Origin: Mycobacteroides sp. LB1
GTDB taxonomy: Bacteria > Actinomycetota > Actinomycetes > Mycobacteriales > Mycobacteriaceae
Reading direction: 5' to 3'
Length of the DNA: 64,000 nt
NCBI RefSeq assembly: GCF_013449725.1
Contig: NZ_JACCFF010000003.1
Location: forward strand, 186,001-250,000
Shown here: positions 1 to 8,738 of the stretch, one piece after another
How the letters are laid out: every line of letters begins with the position of its first letter
How positions within the stretch are numbered: position 1 is the first letter of the stretch
Translations under genes and position numbers: made by a program
The notes under the pieces: generated by a model
Databases searched by the model: none
What the model was told of the DNA's origin: nothing
Seen by the model: the letters and a program-made list of their open reading frames with translations, nothing else

Positions 1-1
1 G

Positions 2-601
2 CGGCTCCGAGGCCGCAGGCGTAGCTCCGATATCGACACCAAGGCGCTCGCTGCCGCGCGCGAGCTCCTGGTCGAACAGGGGTGGGAGGCCACCACCATG
101 GTTGCGATTGCCGAGCGGGCTGGTGTCGGCAAGCCTGCTCTGTATCGCCGGTGGCCGTCGCGCGCACACCTGGTCTTCGAGGCCGTGTTCGGTTGGACGG
201 CCCCTACTCAGGAGATGAGCGCGGCCGCGGGAGTCGGCGACTGGGTGCGTCAATCCTGCTCGTACACAGCGGAACTCTTCGAGCGACCGGATGTCATCGC
301 GGCCGCCCCCGCACTCCTCGGCCAGATGCGCACCGATCCCGAATTGGGGCAGGCTATGTGGGCGAGCTTCGGTGAGACAGGTGCCGAACTGCTCTCACAG
401 GTGATGCGTGTACAGCATCCCGAGATCGGCCAGCAGGAGGCGCATGACCGGGCCAACGCCACCATGTTGATGATCATCGGAGCCAATGTCCTCGCACGCC
501 AGCTGCTTCCCGACGAGCAGGCGGAGACGGTTCTCAAATATTTGCCATCGCTCCTGGCGGCGCCGAGCGAGAACCCCGAAACAGATGCCTCGGACGGTTA
601 G
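2..601 (+). CDS. TetR-family transcriptional regulator, 5' truncated by window edge
   Basis: The frame is open from base 2, so the true start lies outside the window; 199 residues are visible. The N-terminal part is a TetR DNA-binding domain: a helix like ALAAARELLVEQGWEATT, followed by VAIAERAGVGKPALYRRW, the usual second and recognition helices. The rest is a helical ligand-binding domain that I cannot assign to a ligand. The ATG at 98 lies inside the helix-turn-helix and cannot be the start. It is followed 63 bases later by the proX lipoprotein gene on the same strand, so it might regulate the osmoprotectant operon, but this is only positional. Confidence 0.85.
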   Translation, partial: RLRGRRRSSDIDTKALAAARELLVEQGWEATTMVAIAERAGVGKPALYRRWPSRAHLVFEAVFGWTAPTQEMSAAAGVGDWVRQSCSYTAELFERPDVIAAAPALLGQMRTDPELGQAMWASFGETGAELLSQVMRVQHPEIGQQEAHDRANATMLMIIGANVLARQLLPDEQAETVLKYLPSLLAAPSENPETDASDG

Positions 602-664
602 CCACCGGAATCTTCCCGACGGTAAAACCGGGCAGGGTAGCCACTCCCCGGTTACTGTCGGAGG

Positions 665-1597
665 ATGCGCAGGGCCGCACGACTCCTCGCCGCCGTCATG
701 GCCGCGATCGTCTTCAGCGGTTGTGGTAGCGCCAATCCCCTGGGCGGAGGACCGCTTTCGGGTGACCTCAATACGTTGATCGTCGGCTCGGCGGACTTCC
801 CTGAGTCGAAAACCGTGGCCGAGCTCTACGCCCAGATATTGCAGACCAACGGCTTTCAGGTCACCAGGCAGTTGGGTATCGGCAGCCGCGAGACGTACAT
901 CCCGGCGGTCAAGGATCATTCGATCGACCTGATCGGCGATTACACCGGAAATCTGCTGCGCTACTTCGACCCGGACGCGACCGCCACCAAGCCCGATGAC
1001 GTTGAGCTGGCGCTGCTACGCAAGCTGGACGGGGATCTCGACATCCTGACCCCTTCTCCGGCATCGGATGCCGACACGTTGTGTGTCACCAGGGCCACCG
1101 CGGACAAATGGAATCTGCGCTCGCTCGCGGACCTTGCGGCGCACTCGGGGGAAGTGAAGGTCGGCGCGCCCTCGGAGTTCCTGCACCGCAGCGTGGGTCT
1201 GGCCGGGCTCAAGGCCAATTACGGACTGGATATCCCGGAGTCCCGTTTCGTGGCCATCAGTGACGGCGGCGGACCTGCCACAGTGAAAGCGTTGTTGGAC
1301 GGAACCATTACTGCAGCCAACATCTTCAGCACCTCACCGGCGATCGCCGAACATGACCTGGTGGTGTTGGAGGATCCCAAGTTCACCTTTCCGGCGGGCA
1401 ATCTGGTGCCGTTGGTCAACGCGCAGAAGAAGTCCGAGAAGTTGAAGAAGGTACTCGACGCGCTCTCGGCGCGCTTGACCACTGATGACCTCACCAGGCT
1501 CAACGCCGCGGTTTCCGGTAACGACGGCGTTGACCCCAAGGAAGCCGCACAGAAATGGTTGGCGGACAAAGGTTTCGACAAACCGATAGGGAACTGA
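665..1597 (+). CDS. proX: Glycine betaine/osmoprotectant-binding lipoprotein
   Basis: This is the substrate-binding lipoprotein of an OpuC/ProXVWZ-type ABC importer for compatible solutes such as glycine betaine or choline. The 310-residue product has a short signal sequence ending in a lipobox (IVFSGCGS, Cys at about residue 20), so it should be anchored outside the membrane. The mature part shows the OpuAC-type features LIVGSADFPESKTVAELYAQ and IDLIGDYTGNLLRYF. It is the first gene of a four-gene operon: 4 bases separate it from proV, followed by two permeases. The same order, proX-proV-proW-proZ next to tyrA, is known from M. tuberculosis. The exact solute is not readable from sequence. 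Confidence 0.92.
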   Translation: MRRAARLLAAVMAAIVFSGCGSANPLGGGPLSGDLNTLIVGSADFPESKTVAELYAQILQTNGFQVTRQLGIGSRETYIPAVKDHSIDLIGDYTGNLLRYFDPDATATKPDDVELALLRKLDGDLDILTPSPASDADTLCVTRATADKWNLRSLADLAAHSGEVKVGAPSEFLHRSVGLAGLKANYGLDIPESRFVAISDGGGPATVKALLDGTITAANIFSTSPAIAEHDLVVLEDPKFTFPAGNLVPLVNAQKKSEKLKKVLDALSARLTTDDLTRLNAAVSGNDGVDPKEAAQKWLADKGFDKPIGN

Positions 1598-1601
1598 TCG
1601 C

Positions 1602-2708
1602 GTGATCACCTTCGAGAACGTCACCAAGAAGTACCCCGACGGGACCACCGCGGTCGACGATCTCACCATGCATGTCGACAAGGGATCGTTCACGGTATTC
1701 GTGGGGCCCTCGGGCTGCGGCAAGACCACGTCGATGCGGATGATCAACCGGATGACCGACCTCACCTCGGGTGTCTTGACCGTCGACGGGGCCGATATCA
1801 GGACGGTCGATCCGGTCAAACTGCGGTTGGGCATTGGGTATGTGATCCAGAACGCCGGCCTCATGCCGCACCAGCGCGTCGTCGACAACGTGGCGACAGT
1901 GCCTGTGCTGCGCGGTGAATCCCGGCGCGCCGCACGCAAGGCCGCCCTCCAGGTATTGGAACGGGTGGGGCTCGATCCGAAGTTGGCCACCAGGTACCCC
2001 GCGCAGCTCTCCGGAGGTCAACAACAACGCGTCGGTGTGGCACGTGCTCTCGCAGCCGACCCGCCCATCCTCCTGATGGACGAACCATTCAGTGCCGTCG
2101 ACCCGAATGTGCGCGATGACCTGCAAGCCGAGATGCAGCGCCTACAGGCCGAGCTCAACAAGACGATCGTCTTCGTCACCCACGATATCGACGAGGCCGT
2201 CAAACTCGGAGACAAGGTGGCGGTCTTCGGGCCTGGTGGGGTCTTACAGCAATACGACGATCCCGAGCGGGTGTTGTCCAATCCGGCAAGCGATTTCGTC
2301 GCCGGTTTCATCGGGCGTGATCGGGGCTACCGAAGTTTGCAGTTCCGCGGAGCGGGCGAGGTGCCGTTACACGAGATCAGGCTGATCGGCGAAGCGGATG
2401 TACCTACTGTGATCATCGCCCCGGGCGACTGGGTGCTTGTCTGTAATCCTGACGGCACACCATTCGGATGGATGGACGACTTCGGAGCGAATGTCTACCG
2501 CTCAGGGAAGTCGTTGTACGACAGCGTGATCGCGGGAGGTTCGTTGTTCGGGCCGGACGGAACTCTGCGGCAGGCCCTCGATGCCGCGTTGTCCTCACCG
2601 TCCGGGCTGGGCGTCGCCACCGACGAGGACGGGCGCGTGCGCGGCGGTGTGCGTGGTGATGACGTCCTGATGGCGCTGGATCGACAACGCCGCACCGGGA
2701 AGCGGTGA
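1602..2708 (+). CDS. proV: Osmoprotectant ABC transporter ATP-binding protein
   Basis: This is the ATPase subunit of the osmoprotectant importer. The 368-residue protein starts at a GTG 4 bases after proX. It shows Walker A (GPSGCGKT, about residue 38), the Q-loop (VIQNAGLMPHQR), the ABC signature (LSGGQQQRV), Walker B (ILLMDEPF) and the switch histidine (FVTHDID). About 130 residues follow the ATPase domain and look like a degenerate CBS-type regulatory region (DNPDG- and DEDGRVRGGVRG-like stretches). In this family such regions sense ionic strength, so osmotic control is plausible. The permease gene starts one base after the stop. Confidence 0.93.
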   Translation: MITFENVTKKYPDGTTAVDDLTMHVDKGSFTVFVGPSGCGKTTSMRMINRMTDLTSGVLTVDGADIRTVDPVKLRLGIGYVIQNAGLMPHQRVVDNVATVPVLRGESRRAARKAALQVLERVGLDPKLATRYPAQLSGGQQQRVGVARALAADPPILLMDEPFSAVDPNVRDDLQAEMQRLQAELNKTIVFVTHDIDEAVKLGDKVAVFGPGGVLQQYDDPERVLSNPASDFVAGFIGRDRGYRSLQFRGAGEVPLHEIRLIGEADVPTVIIAPGDWVLVCNPDGTPFGWMDDFGANVYRSGKSLYDSVIAGGSLFGPDGTLRQALDAALSSPSGLGVATDEDGRVRGGVRGDDVLMALDRQRRTGKR

Positions 2709-2709
2709 G

Positions 2710-3363
2710 ATGCATTATCTCTTCACCCATCTCAATGACGCCTGGCTGCTGTCGCTGATCCATCTCCGGCTGTCGCTGGTGCCCATTCTCATTGGACTCG
2801 CGATCGCGGTTCCGTGTGGTGCGCTGATTCACCGGTATCGGACCGCGCGGCGGGTGACGACGGTGATCGCCAGCATCGTGTTCACCATCCCTTCACTGGC
2901 GTTGTTCGTGGCGTTACCGCTCATCATTCCCACTCGGATTCTCGACGAGGCCAATGTGATGGTGGCCCTGACGCTCTACACCACTGCGCTTCTCATTCGT
3001 GCGGTACCCGAGGCGCTCGATGCCATTGCTCCGCAGGTGCGCGACGCCGCTACCGCGGTGGGATACCGGCCGTTGGCCCGTCTCATTCGGGTCGAGCTGC
3101 CCTTATCCATACCCGTATTGGTAGCGGGATTGAGAGTCGTTGCCGTGACCAATATTTCAATGGTGTCGGTGGGCTCGGTGATCGGCATCGGCGGCCTGGG
3201 TACCTGGTTCACCGAGGGCTACCAGGCCAACAAGAGCAGTCAGATCGTCGCCGGGATCGTCGCCATCTTCTTGTTGGCCGTCGTCGTGGATTCACTCCTG
3301 GTGCTTCTCGGTCGTGCTGCCACGCCGTGGGCCAGAGCAACGAAAGCCGTTGGTGCATCATGA
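2710..3363 (+). CDS. proW: Osmoprotectant ABC transporter permease
   Basis: This integral-membrane subunit has 217 residues and about five or six hydrophobic helices. It carries the binding-protein-dependent permease loop around residues 110-130 (VRDAATAVGYRPLARLIRVELP, an EAA-like motif that docks to the ATPase). The ATG follows the proV stop by one base, and the stop overlaps the start of the second permease (ATGA at 3360-3363), so translation is probably coupled. Paired small permeases of this size are typical of OpuC-type transporters. Confidence 0.9.
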   Translation: MHYLFTHLNDAWLLSLIHLRLSLVPILIGLAIAVPCGALIHRYRTARRVTTVIASIVFTIPSLALFVALPLIIPTRILDEANVMVALTLYTTALLIRAVPEALDAIAPQVRDAATAVGYRPLARLIRVELPLSIPVLVAGLRVVAVTNISMVSVGSVIGIGGLGTWFTEGYQANKSSQIVAGIVAIFLLAVVVDSLLVLLGRAATPWARATKAVGAS

Positions 3364-4118
3364 ACTTTCTCTCCGAGGCACTCGGTTACATGTTCACCGC
3401 GTCCAACTGGACGGGCAATAGCGGTCTGGGCGTGCGGATCGGTGAGCACCTCCAGTACACCGCGATCGCCCTCCTGGCCGCGGTCGTTATCGCGGTGCCG
3501 ATCGGTCTCATCATCGGTCACACCGGTCGCGGCACGTTTCTGGTGGTCAGTGCGGTGAACGCATTGCGGGCGCTCCCGACGCTCGGTGTGTTGCTGCTGG
3601 GCGTGCTGCTGTGGGGTCTGGGCCTGGTTCCGCCGACCATCGCGTTGCTGCTGTTGGGTGTGCCGCCGCTGCTGGCGGGGACATACTCCGGTATCGCGAA
3701 CGTGGATCGCACGGTCGTGGAGGCGGCCCGCGCCATGGGGATGACCGAACGCCAAGTGCTGTTCGGCGTCGAGGTACCCAACGCGTTGCCGCTCATCCTG
3801 TCTGGACTGCGGACGGCGACCCTGCAGATCGTCGCGACCGCGACCGTCGCCGCCTATGCCAGCCTCGGCGGGCTCGGCCGGTACCTCATCGACGGCATCA
3901 AGGTCCGGCAGTTCCACTTGGCGTTGGTGGGCGCCATCATGGTGACCGCGCTGGCTCTGCTGCTCGATGCGATCCTGGCCTTCGCGGTGTGGTTGTCGGC
4001 TCCAGGCAGCGGGCGGCTGCGATTGGTACCGCGCGATGTCCCGGACGACTCAGGGCCGGGGGACGCCGGCGTAGAGAGGCAGGTCGAACCATGTCGGCAC
4101 GCCGTGGCACAACCCTGA
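3360..4118 (+). CDS. proZ: Osmoprotectant ABC transporter permease, second subunit
   Basis: This is the second permease of the importer, 252 residues. The start was chosen at the ATG overlapping the proW stop. Upstream in-frame codons lie inside proW and give no permease-like sequence. Five or six hydrophobic helices flank the cytoplasmic EAA-type loop (VVEAARAMGMTERQVLFGVEVP). The last 35 or so residues are polar and overlap, tail to tail, the 3' end of the HxlR gene on the other strand by 69 bases (4050-4118). Either end could therefore be variable, or the two messages may interfere antisense. Confidence 0.9.
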   Translation: MNFLSEALGYMFTASNWTGNSGLGVRIGEHLQYTAIALLAAVVIAVPIGLIIGHTGRGTFLVVSAVNALRALPTLGVLLLGVLLWGLGLVPPTIALLLLGVPPLLAGTYSGIANVDRTVVEAARAMGMTERQVLFGVEVPNALPLILSGLRTATLQIVATATVAAYASLGGLGRYLIDGIKVRQFHLALVGAIMVTALALLLDAILAFAVWLSAPGSGRLRLVPRDVPDDSGPGDAGVERQVEPCRHAVAQP

Positions 4119-4712
4119 CGGCCCACGCAGCGCCACCTCGCCGGATCGCAGCACGTCCGACCACGCGGAGTCGCCGCGCCATACCCGGGTCAGGCTCCGC
4201 AACTGTGCCGTCACACCCACATTCACGTCGAATCCGGGGTCGGCATCGCACAGATCGGCCGCCTCGGGCGTGACGACCAGCCACCAGTGCCGCTTATCGG
4301 CCGCGACGTCGCCGAAACTGAAATGCAGCACGGTGCGGCCCTCGGGGACGGCGCTGCCGATGACGTGGCGTCGCATATCCCAGAGCAGCAGCTTGGGGTC
4401 CAGATCCTCATCCCCGATCTCGCCGATCCACCGGATTCCCCACTGGCTCAACATCTCGACCACCGGCCGTAGCTCCTGGCCCGCGTCTGTGGGTATGTAG
4501 CGGTTTTCGTGGCGCTCGGCGATGCCGGCGCGCACCAGTCGGTCCAGCCTCTTGGACAGCAAGGTCGGAGACATTCGCGGCACGCCGCGCCTGATGTCGT
4601 TGAAATGCTCACTGCCGAGAAGCAATTCACGCACGATCAGCAGCGTCCAGCGTTCGTCGAGCAGCTCCATCGCCTTCGCGACGGGGCAGAATTGGTAGTA
4701 CGACGCACCCAT
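4050..4712 (-). CDS. HxlR-family winged-helix regulator
   Basis: A 220-residue HxlR/MarR-like repressor. The HTH domain is N-terminal: YYQFCPVAKAMELLDERW and WTLLIVRELLLGSEHFNDIR, with the early Cys typical of the family, then RMSPTLLSKRLDRLVRAG and a beta-wing. The last ~100 residues form an extra C-terminal domain of unknown function. The start (MGASYYQF) was chosen because the domain begins there; upstream codons run into the operator region. It is divergent from a methyltransferase gene with 94 bases between, and a GTACA-N5-TGTAC palindrome in that gap is a candidate operator. A signal or redox cue is not evident. Confidence 0.85.
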   Translation of the reverse strand: MGASYYQFCPVAKAMELLDERWTLLIVRELLLGSEHFNDIRRGVPRMSPTLLSKRLDRLVRAGIAERHENRYIPTDAGQELRPVVEMLSQWGIRWIGEIGDEDLDPKLLLWDMRRHVIGSAVPEGRTVLHFSFGDVAADKRHWWLVVTPEAADLCDADPGFDVNVGVTAQLRSLTRVWRGDSAWSDVLRSGEVALRGPSGLCHGVPTWFDLPLYAGVPRP

Positions 4713-4753
4713 GTGTGAACGGTAGGCCTCCGAACTCGCGGTGACCAGTCCCG

Positions 4754-4768
4754 GTACAGATCTTGTAC
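4754..4768. promoter_or_regulatory. Candidate HxlR operator palindrome
   Basis: GTACA, five bases, TGTAC: a perfect 5-bp inverted repeat between the divergent HxlR gene (start 4712) and the methyltransferase gene (start 4807). HxlR-family repressors often bind short palindromes containing TAC/GTA in such gaps. Binding itself is inferred. Confidence 0.45.
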
Positions 4769-4806
4769 TAGCCGGTGGCCCTACGGTGTCGCTAGCGTCT
4801 GTGTAT

Positions 4807-5616
4807 ATGAACACTGAAACAGCCCAAAGAGTTTCGTTATGGGCGCTGGGCGACTATCCCGCGGTGGCGTCCGAGGTGATTGCGCCGTTGGGCCCGGTGC
4901 TTGTCGTAGAGTCCGGCATCGCCCCCGGAGTTCGGGTGTTGGATGTAGCGGCCGGATCCGGGAATGTGGCGATCCCCGCGGCGGGCACCGGCGCGCATGT
5001 GGTGGCCTCCGATCTCACTCCCGAACTGCTGGAGGCAGGTCGCGCGACGGCGGCGCGGGCCGGTGTGAAATTGGATTGGCAGGTAGCCGATGCGCAAGCG
5101 CTTCCTTTTGGTGACAACGACTTCGATGTCGTGGTGTCCTGCGTCGGGGTGATGTTCGCTCCGCGTCATCAGGACAGCGCCGACGAACTGGTCCGAGTCT
5201 GTCGGCCGGGGGGAACGATCGGCCTGATCAACTGGACGCCGCAGGGATTCATCGGCCAGATGTTCGCGACCATGAGGCCGTTCGCGGCCGCCCCGGCGCC
5301 CGGCGCGCAGCCGCCGCCGTTGTGGGGTGACCCGGCTCATGTACGGGAGCTCCTCGCCGACCGGGCCATCGAGGTCACGGTGAAGCGGCGGATGCTTACG
5401 GTGGACCGGTTCGCCACCGCCGAGGAGTTCCGCGACTTCTTCAAGGCCTGTTACGGGCCGACGATCGCCGTCTACGCCAGGATCGCGAAGGAGGCGAGCC
5501 GAACCGCCGAACTCGACGATGCGCTTGTGGAGCTGGCCCGTCGACACGATCGCGGTGACGGACGGCTGGTGATGGACTGGGAATACCTGCTGTACATCGC
5601 GCACAAACGGGGGTGA
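4807..5616 (+). CDS. Class I SAM-dependent methyltransferase (UbiE/type 11)
   Basis: A 269-residue methyltransferase. The SAM site reads VLDVAAGSGNVAIPAA (motif I, about residue 43), followed by an acidic residue ending the next strand (VVASDLTPE), then DAQALPFGDNDFDVVVSC (motifs II/III) and RVCRPGGTIGLINWTP. The start MNTETAQRVSLW was preferred over a GTG 66 bases upstream because that one would cross the probable HxlR operator. The substrate is unknown. The divergent HxlR gene is the likely regulator, suggesting an inducible small-molecule methylation or detoxification role. Confidence 0.85.
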   Translation: MNTETAQRVSLWALGDYPAVASEVIAPLGPVLVVESGIAPGVRVLDVAAGSGNVAIPAAGTGAHVVASDLTPELLEAGRATAARAGVKLDWQVADAQALPFGDNDFDVVVSCVGVMFAPRHQDSADELVRVCRPGGTIGLINWTPQGFIGQMFATMRPFAAAPAPGAQPPPLWGDPAHVRELLADRAIEVTVKRRMLTVDRFATAEEFRDFFKACYGPTIAVYARIAKEASRTAELDDALVELARRHDRGDGRLVMDWEYLLYIAHKRG

Positions 5617-5662
5617 TCCGGGCCGCGACGGGGCAATTTGCGCGGTCGCCTACGGTAGACGG

Positions 5663-6253
5663 GTGAGTAACCCCAGCTCGACCGACACGGCGACTGGGCC
5701 CGCGGTCCTGACCTGGCGCGCCCATGACGGGTCGCGTATGGAATCCACCCGGGTCCAACTATCGGGCCGACGCATCCGCGCACACGGCCGCTTCGTGGCC
5801 GGTGCGTCCGACGCACACCCCGCGTTCAGCGCCTCATATGACCTGGTGACCGACGAGACCGGCTCCACCAATCGGTTGTCCCTGTCCACCACGGTCGCGG
5901 AGCGGGAACGGCAGCTGTCGATTGCCCGGGACGAAGAGGGCATGTGGACCGTGCAGAACCACGAGGGTGCGAAGCGCGCCACCTTCGACGGAGCGCTGGA
6001 CGTCGACGTGGTGTTCAGCCCCTTCTTCAATGCGCTTCCGATCCGGCGAACCGGCCTCTACCAGCGGGAAGGCAGCGCGGTACTGCCGGTTGTCTACGTG
6101 ACGCTGCCGGATCTAGTCGTCAGCCCCGCCACCATCAGCTACCGCAACGACGGTAAGGGCATCAAGGTGGTTTCGCCGGTCGCCGACACCACCGTCATCG
6201 TCGATGACGAGGGATTCTTGCTGGAGTACCCCGGACTCGCCGTCCGGATCTAA
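5663..6253 (+). CDS. Putative glycolipid-binding family protein
   Basis: A 196-residue GTG-started protein matching the 'putative glycolipid-binding' family (PF06475/DUF1089) by pattern: [19 protein letters not shown] at the start, [20 protein letters not shown], then [16 protein letters not shown] and [18 protein letters not shown]. No signal peptide is seen, so it is probably cytosolic. It sits between the methyltransferase and tyrA, whose 3' end meets its stop tail to tail (6250-6253). Biochemical function is not established for the family. Confidence 0.75.
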   Translation: MSNPSSTDTATGPAVLTWRAHDGSRMESTRVQLSGRRIRAHGRFVAGASDAHPAFSASYDLVTDETGSTNRLSLSTTVAERERQLSIARDEEGMWTVQNHEGAKRATFDGALDVDVVFSPFFNALPIRRTGLYQREGSAVLPVVYVTLPDLVVSPATISYRNDGKGIKVVSPVADTTVIVDDEGFLLEYPGLAVRI

Positions 6254-7209
6254 GGCACGATCCGCAGCACGCCGCCCTGCCGGCCCGCCTCGGCCAGGTG
6301 CTCGCGCCAATCAGCGTCCGCCCGGCTGATACCGGTGATGTCGAACCGTTCGTGTGCCTCATACCGCCCTCGCGCGGCGTGGCCGGCCTCTACCAGCAGC
6401 TCTACCGAGCTCTCCGCGTTCAAGGTGTTCCACGTCGCCGCCAGCAGCGCCATTGCCTCTTCCAGGGCGGGCAGCACACCGTGCGGATTGGATTCGCACA
6501 TGGCGCGCACCAGCGACGGATCGGTGGCGGCGACGCGGGTGCCGTCCCGGAACGATCCTGCGGCCAACGAGTACGCCAAGGGAACCCCGTCCGCGGTGAT
6601 GGCGAGGGCCTCGGCGAGCAGATGCGGTAGGTGCGAGATGGCCGCTGCCGCCGCGTCATGCTCCTCGGAACGTGCCGGGACCACGACGGAACCGCAGTCC
6701 AGGGCAAGCCGCGTGACCTGTGCGAATACCTGCGGATCGACGCGCTCGTCGACGCTGACCACCCAGGTCGCATCGCGGAAAAGCCGTGCGTCGCCGGCAC
6801 TCCAGCCGGAGTCCGTCGTCCCCGCCATGGGGTGGCCGCCGACGAATCGTTGCGCCAGGCCGTGCCGGGACACCTCTTGTTGGACAGCGGCTTTCACACT
6901 GGTGACATCGGTGAGAGGGCATTCCGGCGCTAGTTCCGCGATGCGCGTAAGGAGCGCCGACAGGGCAGGTACCGGCACCGCGAGCACGATGAGCGCCTGG
7001 GCGTTGCGAGCACGTCGGAGCGCCAGATCCAGATCGGCAGTGGCGTCAAAACCCGCCGCTCGCGCGGCGTCGACACCCTCGGCAGAACGGTTGTATCCCC
7101 AGACATGCCGGCCCGCGGCGGCGGCCGCCCGGACCAGGGAACCACCGATGAGCCCGAGGCCAAGTACGCAGATCGGGGGGTGTTGGTGGTCGTGTTCGGC
7201 GGCGTTCAC
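6250..7209 (-). CDS. tyrA: Prephenate dehydrogenase
   Basis: The enzyme oxidises and decarboxylates prephenate to 4-hydroxyphenylpyruvate in tyrosine biosynthesis. It has 319 residues with an N-terminal NAD(P)-binding Rossmann fold ([15 protein letters not shown], about residue 15), the conserved [10 protein letters not shown] segment, and the catalytic-site strand [16 protein letters not shown]. The C-terminal dimerisation helices follow. A prephenate dehydrogenase next to proXVWZ on one side and the tadA pair on the other matches the M. tuberculosis order. The stop lies against that of the convergent glycolipid-binding-like gene. Confidence 0.92.
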   Translation of the reverse strand: MNAAEHDHQHPPICVLGLGLIGGSLVRAAAAAGRHVWGYNRSAEGVDAARAAGFDATADLDLALRRARNAQALIVLAVPVPALSALLTRIAELAPECPLTDVTSVKAAVQQEVSRHGLAQRFVGGHPMAGTTDSGWSAGDARLFRDATWVVSVDERVDPQVFAQVTRLALDCGSVVVPARSEEHDAAAAAISHLPHLLAEALAITADGVPLAYSLAAGSFRDGTRVAATDPSLVRAMCESNPHGVLPALEEAMALLAATWNTLNAESSVELLVEAGHAARGRYEAHERFDITGISRADADWREHLAEAGRQGGVLRIVP

Positions 7210-7313
7210 CCCATCAGGTTGGCATAGGTCACCAAAGTTGTGCGATGAGCCGCACGCGCGAAGAGCCTCAGGACTGTGGTCACAACCCAGGTTGGGGCAC
7301 TACCGTATTGCCC

Positions 7314-7844
7314 ATGGACGCACAGCGCGCAAAGGCCGTAGGGCCCAATACCGAAAGCCTGGAGGGCTTCGGTGTGGCCGTCGTGCGCGAAGAAGGCCAC
7401 TGGCGGGTGACATCGTTGAATGCCGCGGCGCTCACCGATTTGGCGGCAGCCGAAACCGAGCTACGTGAACTACGCAGCGCCGGTGCGGTCTTCGGACTGC
7501 TGGATGTGGACGAGGAATTCTTCATCATCATTCGTCCGGCACCCTCGGGAACACACCTCCTGATCTCCGATGCCACTGCGGCCATTGATTACGACATCGC
7601 TGTCGAGGTGCTCGACAGGCTGAATGTTCCTGTCCCGGAGCTCGATTCCGATGAGCTCGACGATGTCGATCCGTGGGAGGAAGGCGAACTGGGCCTGCTC
7701 TCCGATATCGGGCTGCCTGAACCGGTGCTCAGCGTGATCCTCAGCGAGACCGACCTCTACCCCGATGAGCAGCTCGGCATGATCGCCGCCCGGATGGGCT
7801 TCGCCGACGAACTCGGAGCGGTGCTCGACAAGCTGGATCGGTGA
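7314..7844 (+). CDS. tRNA adenosine deaminase-associated protein (Rv3753c-like)
   Basis: A 176-residue conserved actinobacterial protein found immediately upstream of tadA. It begins MDAQRAKAVGPNT and carries VVREEGHWRVTSLNAAALTDL and GLLDVDEEFFIIIRP, then a strongly acidic C-terminal half (DSDELDDVDPWEEGELGLL). The ATG at 7314 was chosen over the longer reading from 7245, whose extra residues are Arg/Cys-rich and non-conserved in character. Its stop overlaps the tadA GTG (GTGA), so the two are translationally coupled. The molecular role is unknown; a TadA partner is inferred from the coupling. Confidence 0.85.
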   Translation: MDAQRAKAVGPNTESLEGFGVAVVREEGHWRVTSLNAAALTDLAAAETELRELRSAGAVFGLLDVDEEFFIIIRPAPSGTHLLISDATAAIDYDIAVEVLDRLNVPVPELDSDELDDVDPWEEGELGLLSDIGLPEPVLSVILSETDLYPDEQLGMIAARMGFADELGAVLDKLDR

Positions 7845-8299
7845 CGTTCCTAGACGATGAGGCGCTGATTCGCGCCGCACTGGCGGCCGCCGGGGAGGCC
7901 GGTGCCGACGATGTCCCGATCGGTGCGGTGATCTACGCCGCCGACGGAACCGAATTGGCTCGGGCTGCTAATGCGCGTGAACGCCTTGGTGATCCGACGG
8001 CGCATGCGGAAATTCTGGCGCTACGGCAGGCCGCCGCGAAACATGGCGACGGCTGGCGGTTGGAGGGTGCGACGCTGGCGGTGACCGTCGAGCCGTGCAC
8101 CATGTGCGCCGGGGCATTGGTGCTGGCTCGGGTCGGCCGGGTGGTGTTCGGGGCGTGGGAGCCCAAGACAGGGGCAGTGGGATCGCTGTGGGATGTGGTG
8201 CGGGACCGTCGGCAAGCGCATCGCCCGGAGGTGCGCGGTGGCGTGCTGGCGCAGGAATGCGCGGCGCTGCTCGAGGAATTCTTCGCCACCAAGCGGTAG
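7841..8299 (+). CDS. tadA: tRNA-specific adenosine-34 deaminase
   Basis: The enzyme deaminates adenosine-34 to inosine in tRNA-Arg(ACG), allowing wobble decoding. The 152-residue protein has the complete zinc-dependent deaminase signature: HAE at residues 55-57 (zinc ligand and proton-shuttle glutamate) and PCTMC (Cys86, Cys89). The length is normal for bacterial TadA. It starts at a GTG overlapping the stop of the upstream partner gene. A strong hairpin lies just after the stop. Confidence 0.95.
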   Translation: MTFLDDEALIRAALAAAGEAGADDVPIGAVIYAADGTELARAANARERLGDPTAHAEILALRQAAAKHGDGWRLEGATLAVTVEPCTMCAGALVLARVGRVVFGAWEPKTGAVGSLWDVVRDRRQAHRPEVRGGVLAQECAALLEEFFATKR

Positions 8300-8301
8300 G
8301 T

Positions 8302-8354
8302 GGCCCGCCCGGTGCGCGCTGGGTCGGGGGGTCGCGGCGCGCACCGGACGGGCC
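8302..8354. terminator. Strong hairpin between convergent genes
   Basis: An 18-base arm at 8302-8319 (GGCCCGCCCGGTGCGCGC) pairs with 8337-8354 at 17 of 18 positions, with a 17-base loop. It lies between the tadA stop and the stop of the convergent WCPG gene. There is no U-tract, as is usual in mycobacteria. It probably terminates both messages. Confidence 0.7.
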
Positions 8355-8368
8355 GGTTCGGGGAGGGT

Positions 8369-8737
8369 TTAGTGGCCCCAGTTGTTGCCAGGTCCGTGGT
8401 CGGGTCCACGATCAGGACCGCGGTCGGGCCCACGGTCTGGTCCGCGATCAGGGCCACGGTCGGGCCCACGGTTGTCACCCGGGCCGGGGCCGTTGTCGCG
8501 CCAGCGGCCGTCGTCACCGCGCCAATCACCGGGGCGATCGCGGTCGAGGATCCCGTCCGCGTGGCATTCGCCCCAGTTCATGTTGAAGCCCCAGATCGGG
8601 TCCCAGAACTCGCCGGGACACCAGTGGTAGGTGGGGGCCGGAAGCTCCGGGGCCGGGGCGGCATTGGCGGTCGCTGCGAGGCCTAAACCGCCGGCAGCGA
8701 TGGCCGCGGAAGCGGCAATTCCTAGAAGAAGTTTCAT
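8369..8737 (-). CDS. Secreted WCPG-motif protein with Gly-Pro-Asp-Arg repeat tail
   Basis: A 122-residue exported protein. The start MKLLLGIAASAAIAAGG gives a classic signal peptide with a probable AxA cleavage at ATANAAPAP. The mature N-terminus holds a short conserved block, YHWCPGEFWDPIWGFN, also found in the downstream paralogue. The C-terminal half is low-complexity: an Asp/Arg/Gly stretch and then about six tandem Gly-Pro-Asp-Arg/His units before a GNNWGH end. I recognise the WCPG block as a small mycobacterial secreted family of unknown function. A metal- or polyanion-binding tail is only a guess. Confidence 0.8.
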   Translation of the reverse strand: MKLLLGIAASAAIAAGGLGLAATANAAPAPELPAPTYHWCPGEFWDPIWGFNMNWGECHADGILDRDRPGDWRGDDGRWRDNGPGPGDNRGPDRGPDRGPDRGPDRGPDRGPDHGPGNNWGH

Positions 8738-8738
8738 G

